Source: Streptomyces sp. D2-8 (GTDB lineage: Bacteria > Actinomycetota > Actinomycetes > Streptomycetales > Streptomycetaceae). Taken from it: a stretch of 64,000 nucleotides of DNA. The position numbers and the translations under genes are program-made. Where the stretch lies: NCBI RefSeq assembly GCF_023184515.1, contig NZ_JAAHBP010000031.1, positions 1 to 64,000 on the forward strand. Direction: 5' to 3'. Under the pieces are notes generated by a model. The model did no database searches. It was not told the DNA's origin and saw only the letters and a program-made list of their open reading frames with translations. Position 1 is the first letter of the stretch. Every line of letters starts with the position of its first letter. Shown here piece by piece: positions 24,030 through 34,221 of this stretch.

Positions 24030-25154
24030 TCAGCTCAGGCTCTCGACGGTCGTGCGCACCTTGGCGATGATCTCGTCGGGCATGGGCGCGTAGTCGTTCT
24101 CGGCGAGGATCTTCTGGCCGTCCTCCGAGGCCGCGTAGCGCAGGAACGCCTTGACGGCGGGCAGGGTCTCGGCCTTGTTGCCCTTGTCGCAGACGATCTC
24201 GTACGTCACCAGGACCATCGGGTAGGCGCCGTCGGCCTTGGTCGCGTAGTTCAGCTCCAGCGCGAGGTCCTTGCCGGTGCCGACGATCTTGGCGTCGGCG
24301 ATCGCCTTGGTGGCGTTGTCGACGGTCGCCTCGACGGGCTCGGCCGCGCCGGTGTCGATGGCGACGGTCTTGATTCCGTCCTTGGCGTACGACAGCTCGA
24401 AGTAGCCGATGGCGCCGGCGGTCTGCTTGACCTGCGCGGCGACGCCGGAGGACTGCGGAGCGGACTGGCCGCCCTTGGCCTGCCAGGCCTTGCCGCCCTC
24501 GTAGGGGAAGTCCTTCTCGGCGGTGGCGATCAGGTACTTGGTGAAGTTGTCCGTGGTGCCGGACTCGTCCGAGCGGTGGAACGCCTGGATCTTGAGGTTG
24601 GGCAGCTTCGCGTCGGGGTTCAGCTTCGCGATCGCCGGGTCGTTCCAGTTGGTGATCTTGCTGTCGAAGATCTTGGCGATCGTCGCGGAGTCCAGGACGA
24701 GCTTGTCGACGCCCGGGACGTTGTAACCGACGGCGACCGGGCCGCCGACCATCGGCAGGTCGATGCCCTGGCCGCCGGAGCAGACCTTCTTGGAGGCCTC
24801 GACCTCATCGGGCTTCAGGGCCGAGTCCGAACCGGCCCAGGGGACCTGGCCCTGCGTGAAGGCGGTCACGCCGGCACCGGAACCGCCGGCCTTGTAGTTG
24901 ATCTCCACCTGGCAGGCCGCCGAGAACTGCTTGACCCATGCGTCGACCGCGTTCTTCTGCGCGGAGGAGCCGTCGGCGAGCACCTGGCCCGAGGCGTCGT
25001 CGCACTTGATGTCGCCCGCGGCGGCGGCGTTGGAGGAGTCGCCGCCCGTGTTGCCACCAGTCTCGTCGGAGCCGCACGCCGTGAGGGCCAGGGCGCCGGA
25101 GACGGCGAGAGCACCGAGAGCGAGGGCCCGCCGGTTCATGCGCTGAAGCTTCAC
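24030..25154 (-). CDS. pstS: Phosphate-binding lipoprotein PstS
   Basis: 374 residues from GTG 25154, with GGAAGGAA eight bases upstream; ATG 25139 is an alternative. Lipoprotein signal ending ALALTAC with lipidated Cys27, then an acidic/Ser spacer. Phosphate-binding segments include GSSAQKNAVDAW, QGQVPWAGSDSAL and FHRSDESGTTDNFTKYL. It is first in pstSCAB and delivers phosphate to PstCA. PHO boxes 138 nt upstream indicate control by PhoP. Confidence 0.97.
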   Translation of the reverse strand: MKLQRMNRRALALGALAVSGALALTACGSDETGGNTGGDSSNAAAAGDIKCDDASGQVLADGSSAQKNAVDAWVKQFSAACQVEINYKAGGSGAGVTAFTQGQVPWAGSDSALKPDEVEASKKVCSGGQGIDLPMVGGPVAVGYNVPGVDKLVLDSATIAKIFDSKITNWNDPAIAKLNPDAKLPNLKIQAFHRSDESGTTDNFTKYLIATAEKDFPYEGGKAWQAKGGQSAPQSSGVAAQVKQTAGAIGYFELSYAKDGIKTVAIDTGAAEPVEATVDNATKAIADAKIVGTGKDLALELNYATKADGAYPMVLVTYEIVCDKGNKAETLPAVKAFLRYAASEDGQKILAENDYAPMPDEIIAKVRTTVESLS

Positions 25155-25291
25155 TTGAGTTCCTTCCAGGAGCCGCCGTCCTGATCGGCGGCGTGCGAAG
25201 TCTTGAGGACACGGACACGGACGCGCCCAGAAGGCGCGGCTCGCATCTGGTACGGCCGAAAGTAGGCAGATCAGATGAAGCCGCCGATGGC

Positions 25292-25313
25292 CACACATGA
25301 ACGACGGGTGAAC
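25292..25313 (-). promoter_or_regulatory. PHO box (PhoP operator) of pstS
   Basis: On the minus strand two adjacent 11-bp direct repeat units read GTTCACCCGTC and GTTCATGTGTG. Both begin with the conserved GTTCA of Streptomyces PhoP sites. A third, poorer unit (CTTCGACAGGG) may precede them at 25314-25324. They lie between the NUDIX gene and pstS, where the pst promoter must be. Confidence 0.85.
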
Positions 25314-25411
25314 CCCTGTCGAAGGTGTGGTTAGGTCACGGAATGCTCACGGAGAGAGTACGTGGTGATTCCGCTTTTCGCGCGTGTCGCCGTGGACGGC
25401 GGCGGACGGTG

Positions 25412-25891
25412 TCAGTCCGGTCTGCCGGCCGGCCGCGGCCGGTGCAGCACCGCCAGCAGCGCGTCGACCAGGGGGCGGTCGTGGGGCTGCGTCAGGCGGG
25501 CGCGGGCCGCGGCCGGTGCCAGCCACAGCACCCGGTCCACCTCGTCCGTCGGCACGAAAGTGCAGGCCAGCGCCTCGGCGGCCCAGTAGCGGACCTGCTT
25601 GGGGCGGCCGTTCGCCCGATAGCGCAGGGTGGGCAGCTCGGTGCCCGGCTCGGCCCGGCAGCCCGTCTCCTCCGCCACCTCGCGCAGGGCACCGGCGAGC
25701 GCTTCCTCGTCGCGCTTCAGTTTGCCCTTCGGCCAGGACCAGTCGTCGTATTTCGGCCGGTGGACGAGACAGAGCTCCGGCTCGCCGGTGGCGGGGGAGC
25801 GGCGCCACAGGACGCAGCCCGCGGCCTGAACGGTGGTGTCCTCGGGGGAGCTCACCTGGTGTTCACCGCCTTCTGGGTGCCGTGCGGTCAT
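25412..25891 (-). CDS. NUDIX hydrolase
   Basis: 159 residues. The Nudix box GKLKRDEEALAGALREVAEETG fits GX5EX7REUXEEXGU, with WSWPKGK just before it. The family hydrolyses nucleoside diphosphates linked to other groups. The VLWRRSP ... LVHRPKYDDWSWPKG layout resembles 8-oxo-dGTP or Ap4A/polyphosphate-related hydrolases. It overlaps the CHAD gene by 4 nt and is third in the ppk operon, so a role in nucleotide or inositol-polyphosphate turnover is plausible but inferred. Confidence 0.9.
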   Translation of the reverse strand: MTARHPEGGEHQVSSPEDTTVQAAGCVLWRRSPATGEPELCLVHRPKYDDWSWPKGKLKRDEEALAGALREVAEETGCRAEPGTELPTLRYRANGRPKQVRYWAAEALACTFVPTDEVDRVLWLAPAAARARLTQPHDRPLVDALLAVLHRPRPAGRPD

Positions 25892-26955
25892 GACGCGCTG
25901 ACGGTCTCCTTCTGCCAGGCCTGCTGGAACGCGAAACGTGCCGCCTCCACCTCGTGCCGCTGATCGGCGTGGAGCACCCCGAGGGCGTAGGCCGTGGCCG
26001 GGGCGATCCGGGGGGTACGGGCCGCCTGGGCCGCCGCGGCCGCCGCCTCCGAGGCGTCGCGGTGCCGGTTCAGGGCCTGGCCGGCGGAGAGCAGCCGCAG
26101 GTCGACGACAGCGTTGCCCTTGGGGCCGCTGACGGCTTCACGGGCGTAGCGGTGCAGGCGCAGCAGCAGACGGACCTGGTGCCACGGGGCGTCCTGCGGG
26201 TGCGGGACCGTGTCCGGGGACAGTCCGTGGACGAGTGCCGCGGCGTTGTACGGGTTTCCGGCGGTGACGAGAGGGAGGGCGGTCACGGCGTCGGCGAGGC
26301 GGTCCTGGGCGGCGGTGGCGAGGGGGCGCAGGTCGGTGGCGGCGGCGGTCCTGGTGAGGGGGACCTCGCTGGCCAGGACGGCGACCTTGTCCGCGATGGC
26401 GTGAAAGCGGCTGCTGCCCAGGGCCTGCAAGGCGGTGGAGTGGGCGCGGGTGCGGGCCAGGGTCAGCCGGCGGTCGAGCAGGGCGCCTGCTTTGGCCGCT
26501 CCCACGGTCAGGTTGCCGCGTTCCTGGGTGGGGGCGCCGGCCTTGGCGGGTTCCGCCGCGCCCACCCGTGCACTGTTCTGGGCCGGGAACGCCGTCGAGC
26601 CCGACAGGCGGTGCAGGGCCGTCAGCAGCCGTTCCAGACGTGCGGTGTACGCATGCTCCATCGCCAGCGTTCCCGACACCCAGGCCAGTTCGGGGCGCAT
26701 CGCCTCGCACCAGTCCGTGTCGAGCAGGGACTGGAACGTGTGCAGGCTCGCGCTGATGCGGCGGGCCGAGCGGCGCAGGGCGCGGGCCGCCTCGGCGGAC
26801 CCTTCCGAGCCGTTCGCCCCCGCCCCGGTCTCCCGGTGCAGGCGCAGCGCTCGGAGGAACTCCGTGGCCTGGGCCCGCAGATAGCCCGCGAGGGCGTCAC
26901 CGGTGGGGGCGGGCCCGGCCAGGGAGTTCGTCGGGTCAAGGTGTCGTTGTGCCAC
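25888..26955 (-). CDS. CHAD domain protein (polyphosphate-associated)
   Basis: 355 residues, helical, with two CHAD halves. Conserved basic and His residues occur as VHGLSPDT ... HQVRLLLRLHRYAREAV and ARALRRSARRISASLHTFQSLLDT, the positively charged surface that binds polyphosphate. It starts at GTG 26955, seven bases after GGAGG and inside the last 20 nt of ppk, so it should be translated along with the kinase. CHAD proteins locate to polyphosphate granules; whether this one regulates Ppk is inferred from coupling. Confidence 0.9.
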   Translation of the reverse strand: MAQRHLDPTNSLAGPAPTGDALAGYLRAQATEFLRALRLHRETGAGANGSEGSAEAARALRRSARRISASLHTFQSLLDTDWCEAMRPELAWVSGTLAMEHAYTARLERLLTALHRLSGSTAFPAQNSARVGAAEPAKAGAPTQERGNLTVGAAKAGALLDRRLTLARTRAHSTALQALGSSRFHAIADKVAVLASEVPLTRTAAATDLRPLATAAQDRLADAVTALPLVTAGNPYNAAALVHGLSPDTVPHPQDAPWHQVRLLLRLHRYAREAVSGPKGNAVVDLRLLSAGQALNRHRDASEAAAAAAQAARTPRIAPATAYALGVLHADQRHEVEAARFAFQQAWQKETVSAS

Positions 26956-29167
26956 GCCGGCGCCTCCGGGCGTCTATGAGCATCTCCTGGACGTTGCGCA
27001 GGGGCTGTCCGTCCGCGTCGGTCGCATGCCGGGTCCAGTCGCCGTCCGGGCCGAGGTGCCAGGAGGCGGTGGAGTCGGACATGCCGGTCTCCAGCAGCCG
27101 GTTCAGGGCTGCCCGGTGGGCCGGGTCGGTGACCCGGACCAGGGCCTCTATCCGGCGGTCGAGGTTGCGGTGCATCATGTCGGCGCTGCCGATCCACACC
27201 TCGGGCTCGCCGCCGTTGCCGAAGCCGAACACCCGGGAGTGCTCCAGGAAGCGGCCGAGGATCGAGCGGACCCGGATGTTCTCCGACAGGCCCGCCACGC
27301 CCGGGCGCACCGCGCAGATGCCGCGCACCCAGATGTCCACCGGCACGCCCGCCTGGGACGCGCGGTAGCAGGCGTCGATGACGGCCTCGTCGACCATCGA
27401 GTTGACCTTGATGCGGACGTGCGCGGGCCGCCCCGCACGGTGGTGCTGGACCTCCTTGGCGATCCGCGAGACCAGTCCGTCGCGCAGCGACTTGGGGGCG
27501 ACCAGGAGACGGCGGTAGGTCTCCCGGCGCGAGTAGCCGGACAGGCGGTTGAAGAGGTCCGAGAGGTCGGCGCCGACCTGCGGGTCGGCCGTGAGCAGGC
27601 CGAGGTCCTCGTAGAGGCGGGCCGTCTTCGGGTGGTAGTTGCCGGTGCCGACGTGGCTGTAGCGGCGGAGGGTCTCGCCCTCCTGGCGGACCACCAGCGA
27701 CAGCTTGCAGTGGGTCTTCAGGCCGACCAGCCCGTAGACCACGTGGCAGCCGGCCTCCTCCAGCTTGCGCGCCCACTTGATGTTGGCGTGCTCGTCGAAG
27801 CGGGCCTTGATCTCGACCAGGACCAGGACCTGCTTGCCGGACTCGGCGGCCTCGATGAGCGCGTCGACTATCGGGGAGTCGCCGGAGGTCCGGTACAGGG
27901 TCTGCTTGATCGCGAGGACGTCCGGGTCGCCGGCCGCCTGCTCCAGGAAGGCCTGGACGGAGGTGGAGAACGAGTCGTACGGGTGGTGCAGCAGGACGTC
28001 CCGCTCGCGCAGGGCGGCGAAGATGTCCGGCGCGGACGCCGACTCGACCTCGGCGAGGTCGCGGTGGGTGCCGGCGACGAACTTGCGGTACTTCAGCTCG
28101 GGCCGGTCCAGGGAGGCGATCCGGAACAGGCCCGTGAGGTCCAGCGGCCCCGGCAGCGGGTACACCTCGGCCTCGCTGATCTTCAGCTCGCGCACCAGCA
28201 GGTCCAGGACCTCGCGGTCGATGGACTCCTCGACCTCCAGGCGCACCGGCGGCCCGAAGCGGCGCCGCATGAGCTCCTTCTCCAGGGCCTGAAGGAGGTT
28301 CTCGGCGTCGTCCTCCTCGACCTCCAGGTCCTCGTTGCGGGTGAGGCGGAAGGCGTGGTGCTCCAGGACCTCCATGCCCGGGAACAGCTCCTCCAGGTGG
28401 GCGGCGATGACGTCCTCGATGGGGACGTAGCGGCCCGGGGAGCTCTCCAGGAAGCGGGACAGCAGCGGCGGCACCTTCACGCGGGCGAAGTGCTTGTGGC
28501 CCGTGACCGGGTTCCGTACGACGACGGCCAGGTTCAGGGAGAGGCCGGAGATGTACGGGAAGGGGTGCGCCGGGTCGACCGCCAGCGGGGTCAGCACGGG
28601 GAAGATCTGGTGCCGGAACAGGGTGAACAGGCGGGCCTGCTCCTTCTCCTGGAGTTCGTTCCAGCGGACCAGGTGGATGCCCTCCTCCGCGAGTGCGGGG
28701 GCGACGTCCTCGTGGTAGCAGGCGGCGTGCCGGGCCATGAGCTCGCGCGAGCGGGCCCAGATCATCTCCAGCACCTCGCGCGGCTGGAGGCCGGACGCGG
28801 AGCGCGTGGCCACGCCGGTGGCGATACGGCGCTTCAGTCCGGCCACCCGGACCATGAAGAACTCGTCCAGGTTGCTGGCGAAGATCGCGAGGAAGTTGGC
28901 CCGCTCCAGCAGGGGCGTGTTCGGGTCCTCGGCGAGTTCGAGAACGCGCTCGTTGAACGCGAGCCAGCTGCGCTCCCGGTCGAGGAAGCGGCCCTGGGGC
29001 AGCTGGGGTCCGTCGTACGGCGACTCCTCGTAGGCGTCGAGGTCGGCGTCGATGTCCGGTTCGAGGTCGGAGACGGCTGCCGCCACCGTGTGCGGGCGGT
29101 GCGCGGCGATGGAGCCCACGGAGGGCTGCGCGTGCTGGACCTGTGCCTGGGTGTTCGGCTGGCTCAT
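26936..29167 (-). CDS. ppk: Polyphosphate kinase Ppk1
   Basis: 743 residues from ATG 29167 (MSQPNTQAQ); an in-frame start 45 codons upstream adds a Pro-rich stretch with no family similarity. The N-terminal 85 residues are an actinobacterial extension. The core begins at FLDRERSWLAFNERVLE. The catalytic segment YSHVGTGNYHPKTARLYEDLGLL carries the autophosphorylated His; KINSMVDE-like VRIKVNSMVDEAVID and IGSADMMHRNLDRR are also conserved. It makes polyphosphate from ATP reversibly. It heads the ppk-CHAD-NUDIX operon. Confidence 0.96.
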   Translation of the reverse strand: MSQPNTQAQVQHAQPSVGSIAAHRPHTVAAAVSDLEPDIDADLDAYEESPYDGPQLPQGRFLDRERSWLAFNERVLELAEDPNTPLLERANFLAIFASNLDEFFMVRVAGLKRRIATGVATRSASGLQPREVLEMIWARSRELMARHAACYHEDVAPALAEEGIHLVRWNELQEKEQARLFTLFRHQIFPVLTPLAVDPAHPFPYISGLSLNLAVVVRNPVTGHKHFARVKVPPLLSRFLESSPGRYVPIEDVIAAHLEELFPGMEVLEHHAFRLTRNEDLEVEEDDAENLLQALEKELMRRRFGPPVRLEVEESIDREVLDLLVRELKISEAEVYPLPGPLDLTGLFRIASLDRPELKYRKFVAGTHRDLAEVESASAPDIFAALRERDVLLHHPYDSFSTSVQAFLEQAAGDPDVLAIKQTLYRTSGDSPIVDALIEAAESGKQVLVLVEIKARFDEHANIKWARKLEEAGCHVVYGLVGLKTHCKLSLVVRQEGETLRRYSHVGTGNYHPKTARLYEDLGLLTADPQVGADLSDLFNRLSGYSRRETYRRLLVAPKSLRDGLVSRIAKEVQHHRAGRPAHVRIKVNSMVDEAVIDACYRASQAGVPVDIWVRGICAVRPGVAGLSENIRVRSILGRFLEHSRVFGFGNGGEPEVWIGSADMMHRNLDRRIEALVRVTDPAHRAALNRLLETGMSDSTASWHLGPDGDWTRHATDADGQPLRNVQEMLIDARRRRRGTTTP

Positions 29168-29738
29168 GGACCCATTCTTCCGCGCCGCGAGCATCACGGG
29201 CGCGTCGGACAGCGCGAGCGGGAGCGGGGGTGTCACATGAGTGCTCCCGTTTCCCTCGGGACCCTCGCGGGGCGGGGAAGGCTCTGGCACAGCGGGATTC
29301 ATTGGCCGAGCTTCGCAAGCTCGTCTGAATCACTGGTTACGGAGACATGACGTGCGGGATAGCGGGGGGCGGCTCGCGGGCGTCCACAGGGCCGGGGTGC
29401 GGGGGGTGGGCGGCTGCCCACAGGCTGTGGACGGTTCCCGGTGACGCCGTGCGCCGCCCGAGTGCCCCCGGAGGGCGGGCCCCGCGTCCCAGCCCCCGTG
29501 GAAGGGCACCCGGGCGCGGGTGTCCGGCCGGGAAGCGAGCCCGCCCGTGCCTGTGAAGACCGTGATGCCGTAACTACTCTCCGTGAGGATCGGCCGGATG
29601 TCGGGCATCACCCTCCCCGGCTTCCTTCACCCCCGGCACGCTGTCACCCCCGCCCGCTCATCCTGCCGGTATGAGAACCGGGGCAACCTCCCGAGCGATC
29701 TGGTGAACCGTTCGGGCCGGGCCGTCCGATGAGGAGAC
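29168..29738. other. Long intergenic region between ppk and the sigma factor gene
   Basis: 571 bases with no gene I can support. It must contain the divergent promoters for ppk (leftward) and the ECF sigma operon (rightward). Two short palindromes stand out: GAGCTT-CGC-AAGCTC at 29308-29322 and CCACAG-G-CTGTGG at 29418-29430. I looked for PhoP-type GTTCA direct repeats and found none convincing. Confidence 0.55.
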
Positions 29739-30287
29739 GTGAGCGATACGAGAAGCGACGGGGAGTTGCTGCGGGCCATAGCCGCGGACGCCGACCGGCG
29801 CGCCTTCGAGGAGCTGTACCGGCGCTACGCGCCGTGGCTCCGGGCCCGGTTGCGGGGGCGGTGCGCCGACCTCGGGGTCGTGGACGACGTCGTGCAGGAG
29901 ACGTTCCTCGCGGTGTGGCGGGGCGCGGCCCGCTACCGGGAGGGCCACTCCGCGGACGCGGCCGGGTGGCTGTGGCGCATCGGGTCGCGGCGGCTGGTCG
30001 ACGCGCTGCGGGGCGACGGGGCGCGGGGGCGGCTGCGGCAGGCCCTGGCGCGGTTGCGGCACCGGGACGAGGTGTCGGCGGAGGAACGCGTGCTCGCGGG
30101 GGTGGAGCACGGGGACCTCGCCGGAGCCCTGGTCCGGCTGTCGCCGGAGCTGCGGGCGGTGCTCCAGGCGACCGTCATCGACGGGCTGACCACCCGTGAG
30201 GCGGCCGTGCTGCTCGGGATACCGCCCGGGACGGTCAAGACGCGGGCGATGCGGGCCCGGAAGCAGCTGCGGGAGGCACTGGCATGA
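29739..30287 (+). CDS. ECF-type RNA polymerase sigma factor
   Basis: 182 residues from GTG 29739. Sigma region 2 reads AFEELYRRYAPWLRARLRGR ... DLGVVDDVVQETFLAVW, followed by region 2.4 WLWRIGSRRLVDAL. Region 4 is LSPELRAVLQATVIDGLTTREAAVLLGIPPGTVKTRAMRARKQLREAL. The first gene of a five-gene operon, it overlaps the anti-sigma gene by 4 nt. Its target promoters probably include its own; I could not fix a -35 motif. Confidence 0.94.
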   Translation: MSDTRSDGELLRAIAADADRRAFEELYRRYAPWLRARLRGRCADLGVVDDVVQETFLAVWRGAARYREGHSADAAGWLWRIGSRRLVDALRGDGARGRLRQALARLRHRDEVSAEERVLAGVEHGDLAGALVRLSPELRAVLQATVIDGLTTREAAVLLGIPPGTVKTRAMRARKQLREALA

Positions 30288-31116
30288 GCTGGCACGTGTC
30301 CGAAGAGGATCTGCGCGCCTACGCGCGAGGGGAGTTGGAAGCTCCCCTGCTCTGGTCCGCCGACGCGCATCTGACCTCCTGTGCCCGGTGCCGCGCGGTG
30401 CTGGCCGAGGCCAGTGATCCGGTCGCTCTCGACGCCGGGTGGGACCGGCTCGACGCCGAGCTGGACGCGCCCCGCCCGGGGCTCCTGGAGGGGCTGCTCG
30501 TGCGGATCGGGGTGGCCGGGCACACCGCGCGGCTGCTGGCGGCGACACCGGTGCTGCGGCGGTCCTGGCTGGGGGCCGTCGTCGTCGTGCTGTTGCTGAG
30601 CGTGGGGGCCGGGCACTCCGTGCGCGGCGGGGAGTTCCCCACGCTCTTCCTGGCCCTCGCGCCGCTGCTGCCGCTGGCGGGGGTGGCGTTGTCGTACGGG
30701 CCCGCGCTGGATCCGACGTATGAGATGGCCGTCGTCGCGCCGATGCACGGGTTCCGGCTGCTGATGATCCGGACGGTGGCCGTGCTGGCCGTCGTCCTCG
30801 GGCTGAACGGGCTGGCGACCCTCGCGCTGCCCGCCTACGGGCTGCGGGCGCTGGCCTGGCTGCTGCCCGGGCTGGCGCTGACGGCGACCGGGCTCGCGCT
30901 GATGCCCCGGCTGGGACCGGTGCTCGCGCCCTCCCTGGTGGGCGGGGCGTGGGTCGGGCTGCTGCTGACGGCCGATGCGCTGCGGGCGGGAGCGGATGTG
31001 CCGCTCGCGCCGTTCACCGCCGCCGGGCAGGGCGTCGCGGCGCTGGTCGCCGCGCTCGCCGCCGGGCTGCTCTTCCTGCTTCGTGACCGATTCGACCTCT
31101 TCCAAGGACGTGCCGT

Positions 31117-31120
<4 letters not shown>
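30284..31120 (+). CDS. Membrane anti-sigma factor with zinc-finger motif
   Basis: 278 residues. The cytoplasmic N-terminus has a ZAS-type motif with a shortened spacing, HLTSCARC (H-x3-C-x2-C) at about 28-35. About six membrane helices follow from residue 85 to the end, unusually many for this class, where one is common. It should hold the sigma factor encoded upstream (ATGA overlap) at the membrane until a signal arrives. Its end overlaps the ABC ATPase gene by 4 nt. Confidence 0.88.
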
Positions 31121-31973
<853 letters not shown>

Positions 31974-31977
<4 letters not shown>

Positions 31978-33494
31978 CCGCCGTGGTGGAGAAGCCGCTC
32001 GTGTCCGGGACGCGGGACGAGCCGGGCGGGCCCTGGAAGGCCGTGTTCGCCCTGGCCCTGTTCGAGTCACGCCGGCTGCTGACCCGGATTCCGGTGCTCC
32101 TCGCCTTCGCCGTGTACCTCGGCTGGACCGTGTGGCGCGCCGGCCGGGACTGGGACGGCTACCCGGCACTCCAGGACGTCGACCGCGCCACCCAGAGCGC
32201 CCCGATGCTGGTCGGCCTCGCGGTCCTGCTGTCCGTCAACCACGCCGCGCTGCGCTCCCGACGGCACGGGACGGAGCAGCACTTCGCGGTACTGGTGCTC
32301 CCGCAGTGGTGCCGTACGGTCGCCCACGCCCTGTCGGTCGTGGCCGCGGCCCTGCTCACCGCCGTGTGCGTGGCCGGGCAGTTCGGCCGGGAGGCGCTGC
32401 GGCCCGGGGCGATCGGGCACGGCTCGGTGGGCGAACTGCTCGTGGGTCCCCTGACGGTGCTGTTGTGCGGGCTGCTCGGGCTGCTGGCGGCCGCCCTGGT
32501 GAGGTCGGCTCTCGTCGCCCCGCTGATGATCGTGTTCTGCCTGTTCGCGTTCATGTTCCTCTCCGGTGCGGGAACGGGGGACGGCTGGCAGCAGTGGCTC
32601 ATGCCGGCCGTCGGCGAGGCGAGCAACAACACGCTGCCCTCCGACCTGATGGGCCGGCCCGCCGCCTGGCACGCCCTGTACCTGGCCGGGCTCGGGCTGA
32701 GCCTCGGGCTGCTGGCGGTGCTCGTGGGCGGTGGCCGCAAGCCGGTCGTCCTCGCCGGTGCCGCCGGGGCGCTGGCGATGACCCTGGTGGGCGGGGTGGC
32801 CCAGTCGGCGGGCGAGTCCCCCGAGTTGGTCAAGGCGCGCGAACGCGCCACGGTGCACCCCGAGCAGGTGCATTCCTGCGTCCGGCGGGACGGGTCCACG
32901 TACTGCGTGTTTCCCGAATGGGAGCCTCGCGTGGGTGACTGGGCCGCGGTGGTGGACCGGGTCCGGTCCCTGGCCGGGGGCGGCGTCCACGAGCAGGACG
33001 TCGTCGTACGGCAGCGGGTCGAGGCGCGCTACGGCCTCTCCGGCGACGGTGCGCTGATGCCGCTGGAGCGGCCGCACGAGGTGACGGTGGGCACCCGGTG
33101 GGGCGGCAACCGCGTCCCCGAGTTCTCGGCCGCCGTGGCCGGGGTGCTGATCGCGGGCGACGAGAAGGCCGCGACCTCGATCTGCGACGGCCGCATGGTC
33201 CCCCTCATGTGGCTGGCCGTGGGCTGGGAGTCCGACCCTCTCGACGCGCTGCGCCGCGTCCGTCTCGACGACACCGTCACCGGCTCCTCCTACGTGCTCC
33301 AGCCCACCCACGGGCTGTACATGACCGAGGCCCAGACGGAGGTGCTGCGCACGCTGCTCGACCTGCCCCGTGGTGAGGCCGGCGCCCGGGTCAAGGACCG
33401 GTGGGGCGAACTGACCGCGCCGAAGGTCACGGCGGCCCGGGCCGCCGAGCTGCTCGACCTGCCCGCGCCCGAGGGGGAGGACAAGTGCAACTGA
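31974..33494 (+). CDS. ABC transporter permease with large C-terminal domain
   Basis: 506 residues. Residues 1-275 hold about six membrane helices of an ABC-2 permease. The last 230 residues are hydrophilic, with two Cys in HSCVRRDGSTYCVFPEWEP and a helix-rich end (KVTAARAAELLDLPAPE). This tail resembles a folded exterior or cytoplasmic domain not seen in ordinary permeases. Starts at ATG 31974, overlapping the ATPase gene; ends overlapping the next gene by 10 nt. The domain's identity is unknown. Confidence 0.82.
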
Positions 33495-34111
33495 CCCGGC
33501 AACTGGTGTTCCCCGTCCACCGGACGATGCCGTGGGGAGCGGTCGGCGCGGCCGGGGCGGCGGGGCTGCTGCTCGCCGCGCTGACCCGGACCGGCGAGAC
33601 GGCGGAACAGCTCTCCCTGTACCTGCTGCGGGCCGCGATCCTCTCCTTCGCGGTGGGCCTGGCCTTCCTCCTGGACGACCCGGCCCGGCACACCACGGCC
33701 GCCGTGCCGACTCCGCGCCCGGCCCGTATCGCCCTGCGCGTCGCCCTGGCCGTCCCGGCCGCGGCGGCCTGGTGGACGGCAGCCCTGCTGCTGGTGCCGC
33801 CGGGCGTGCGGCCCCCGGTCGGCGACATCACGCTGGAGGCCGGGGCTGCCTTCGTCCTGGCGGTGACCGGCGCGGTGGCCGTGGTGCGCTTCAGCGAGGT
33901 CGCGCGGCCCGGACTGCCGGTCGCGGGCGGGCTGTTGACCACTGCCGTCCTGGCCATGCTGTTCTGGCCCGGCCGCTGGGCCCTGTTCGTGCCGGTGCGG
34001 GACGAGCGGTGGGCGGCGGCACACGACCGGTGGGCTGTGGTGCTGGCCGGGGCCGTGATCCTGGGAGTGGTGAGCGCGGTGGAGCCGATGCGGCGGCGGG
34101 CTCGGCTCTAG
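33485..34111 (+). CDS. Integral membrane protein, fifth gene of sigma-ABC operon
   Basis: 208 residues from GTG 33485, five bases after GGAGG. About six membrane helices: WGAVGAAGAAGLLLAAL, LRAAILSFAVGLAFLL, ALRVALAVPAAAAWWTAALLL, AGAAFVLAVTGAVAVV, VAGGLLTTAVLAMLFW and WAVVLAGAVILGVVSAV. It overlaps the preceding permease by 10 nt and is probably a second membrane subunit or accessory of that transporter. No family recognised. Confidence 0.82.
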   Translation: MQLTRQLVFPVHRTMPWGAVGAAGAAGLLLAALTRTGETAEQLSLYLLRAAILSFAVGLAFLLDDPARHTTAAVPTPRPARIALRVALAVPAAAAWWTAALLLVPPGVRPPVGDITLEAGAAFVLAVTGAVAVVRFSEVARPGLPVAGGLLTTAVLAMLFWPGRWALFVPVRDERWAAAHDRWAVVLAGAVILGVVSAVEPMRRRARL

Positions 34112-34221
34112 CGGGCGCCCGGTACATCGATTGGTTGTGCCGGTCGGACGGGTCCGGCCTTGAGATCCGGCATTACCGGGCCGTCCGGCAACCAGGTGTT
34201 GTGCGGCTAGGCTGCCCGCTC

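Noticed and set aside
26622..29333. 903-codon minus-strand frame over ppk
   Set aside because: Same strand but shifted frame of ppk; the product is Pro/Arg/Gly-rich noise, while the other frame has all Ppk motifs.
29168..29360. PHO box upstream of ppk
   Set aside because: ppk is often PhoP-regulated, but only isolated TTCA fragments are present, not adjacent 11-bp GTTCA repeats.
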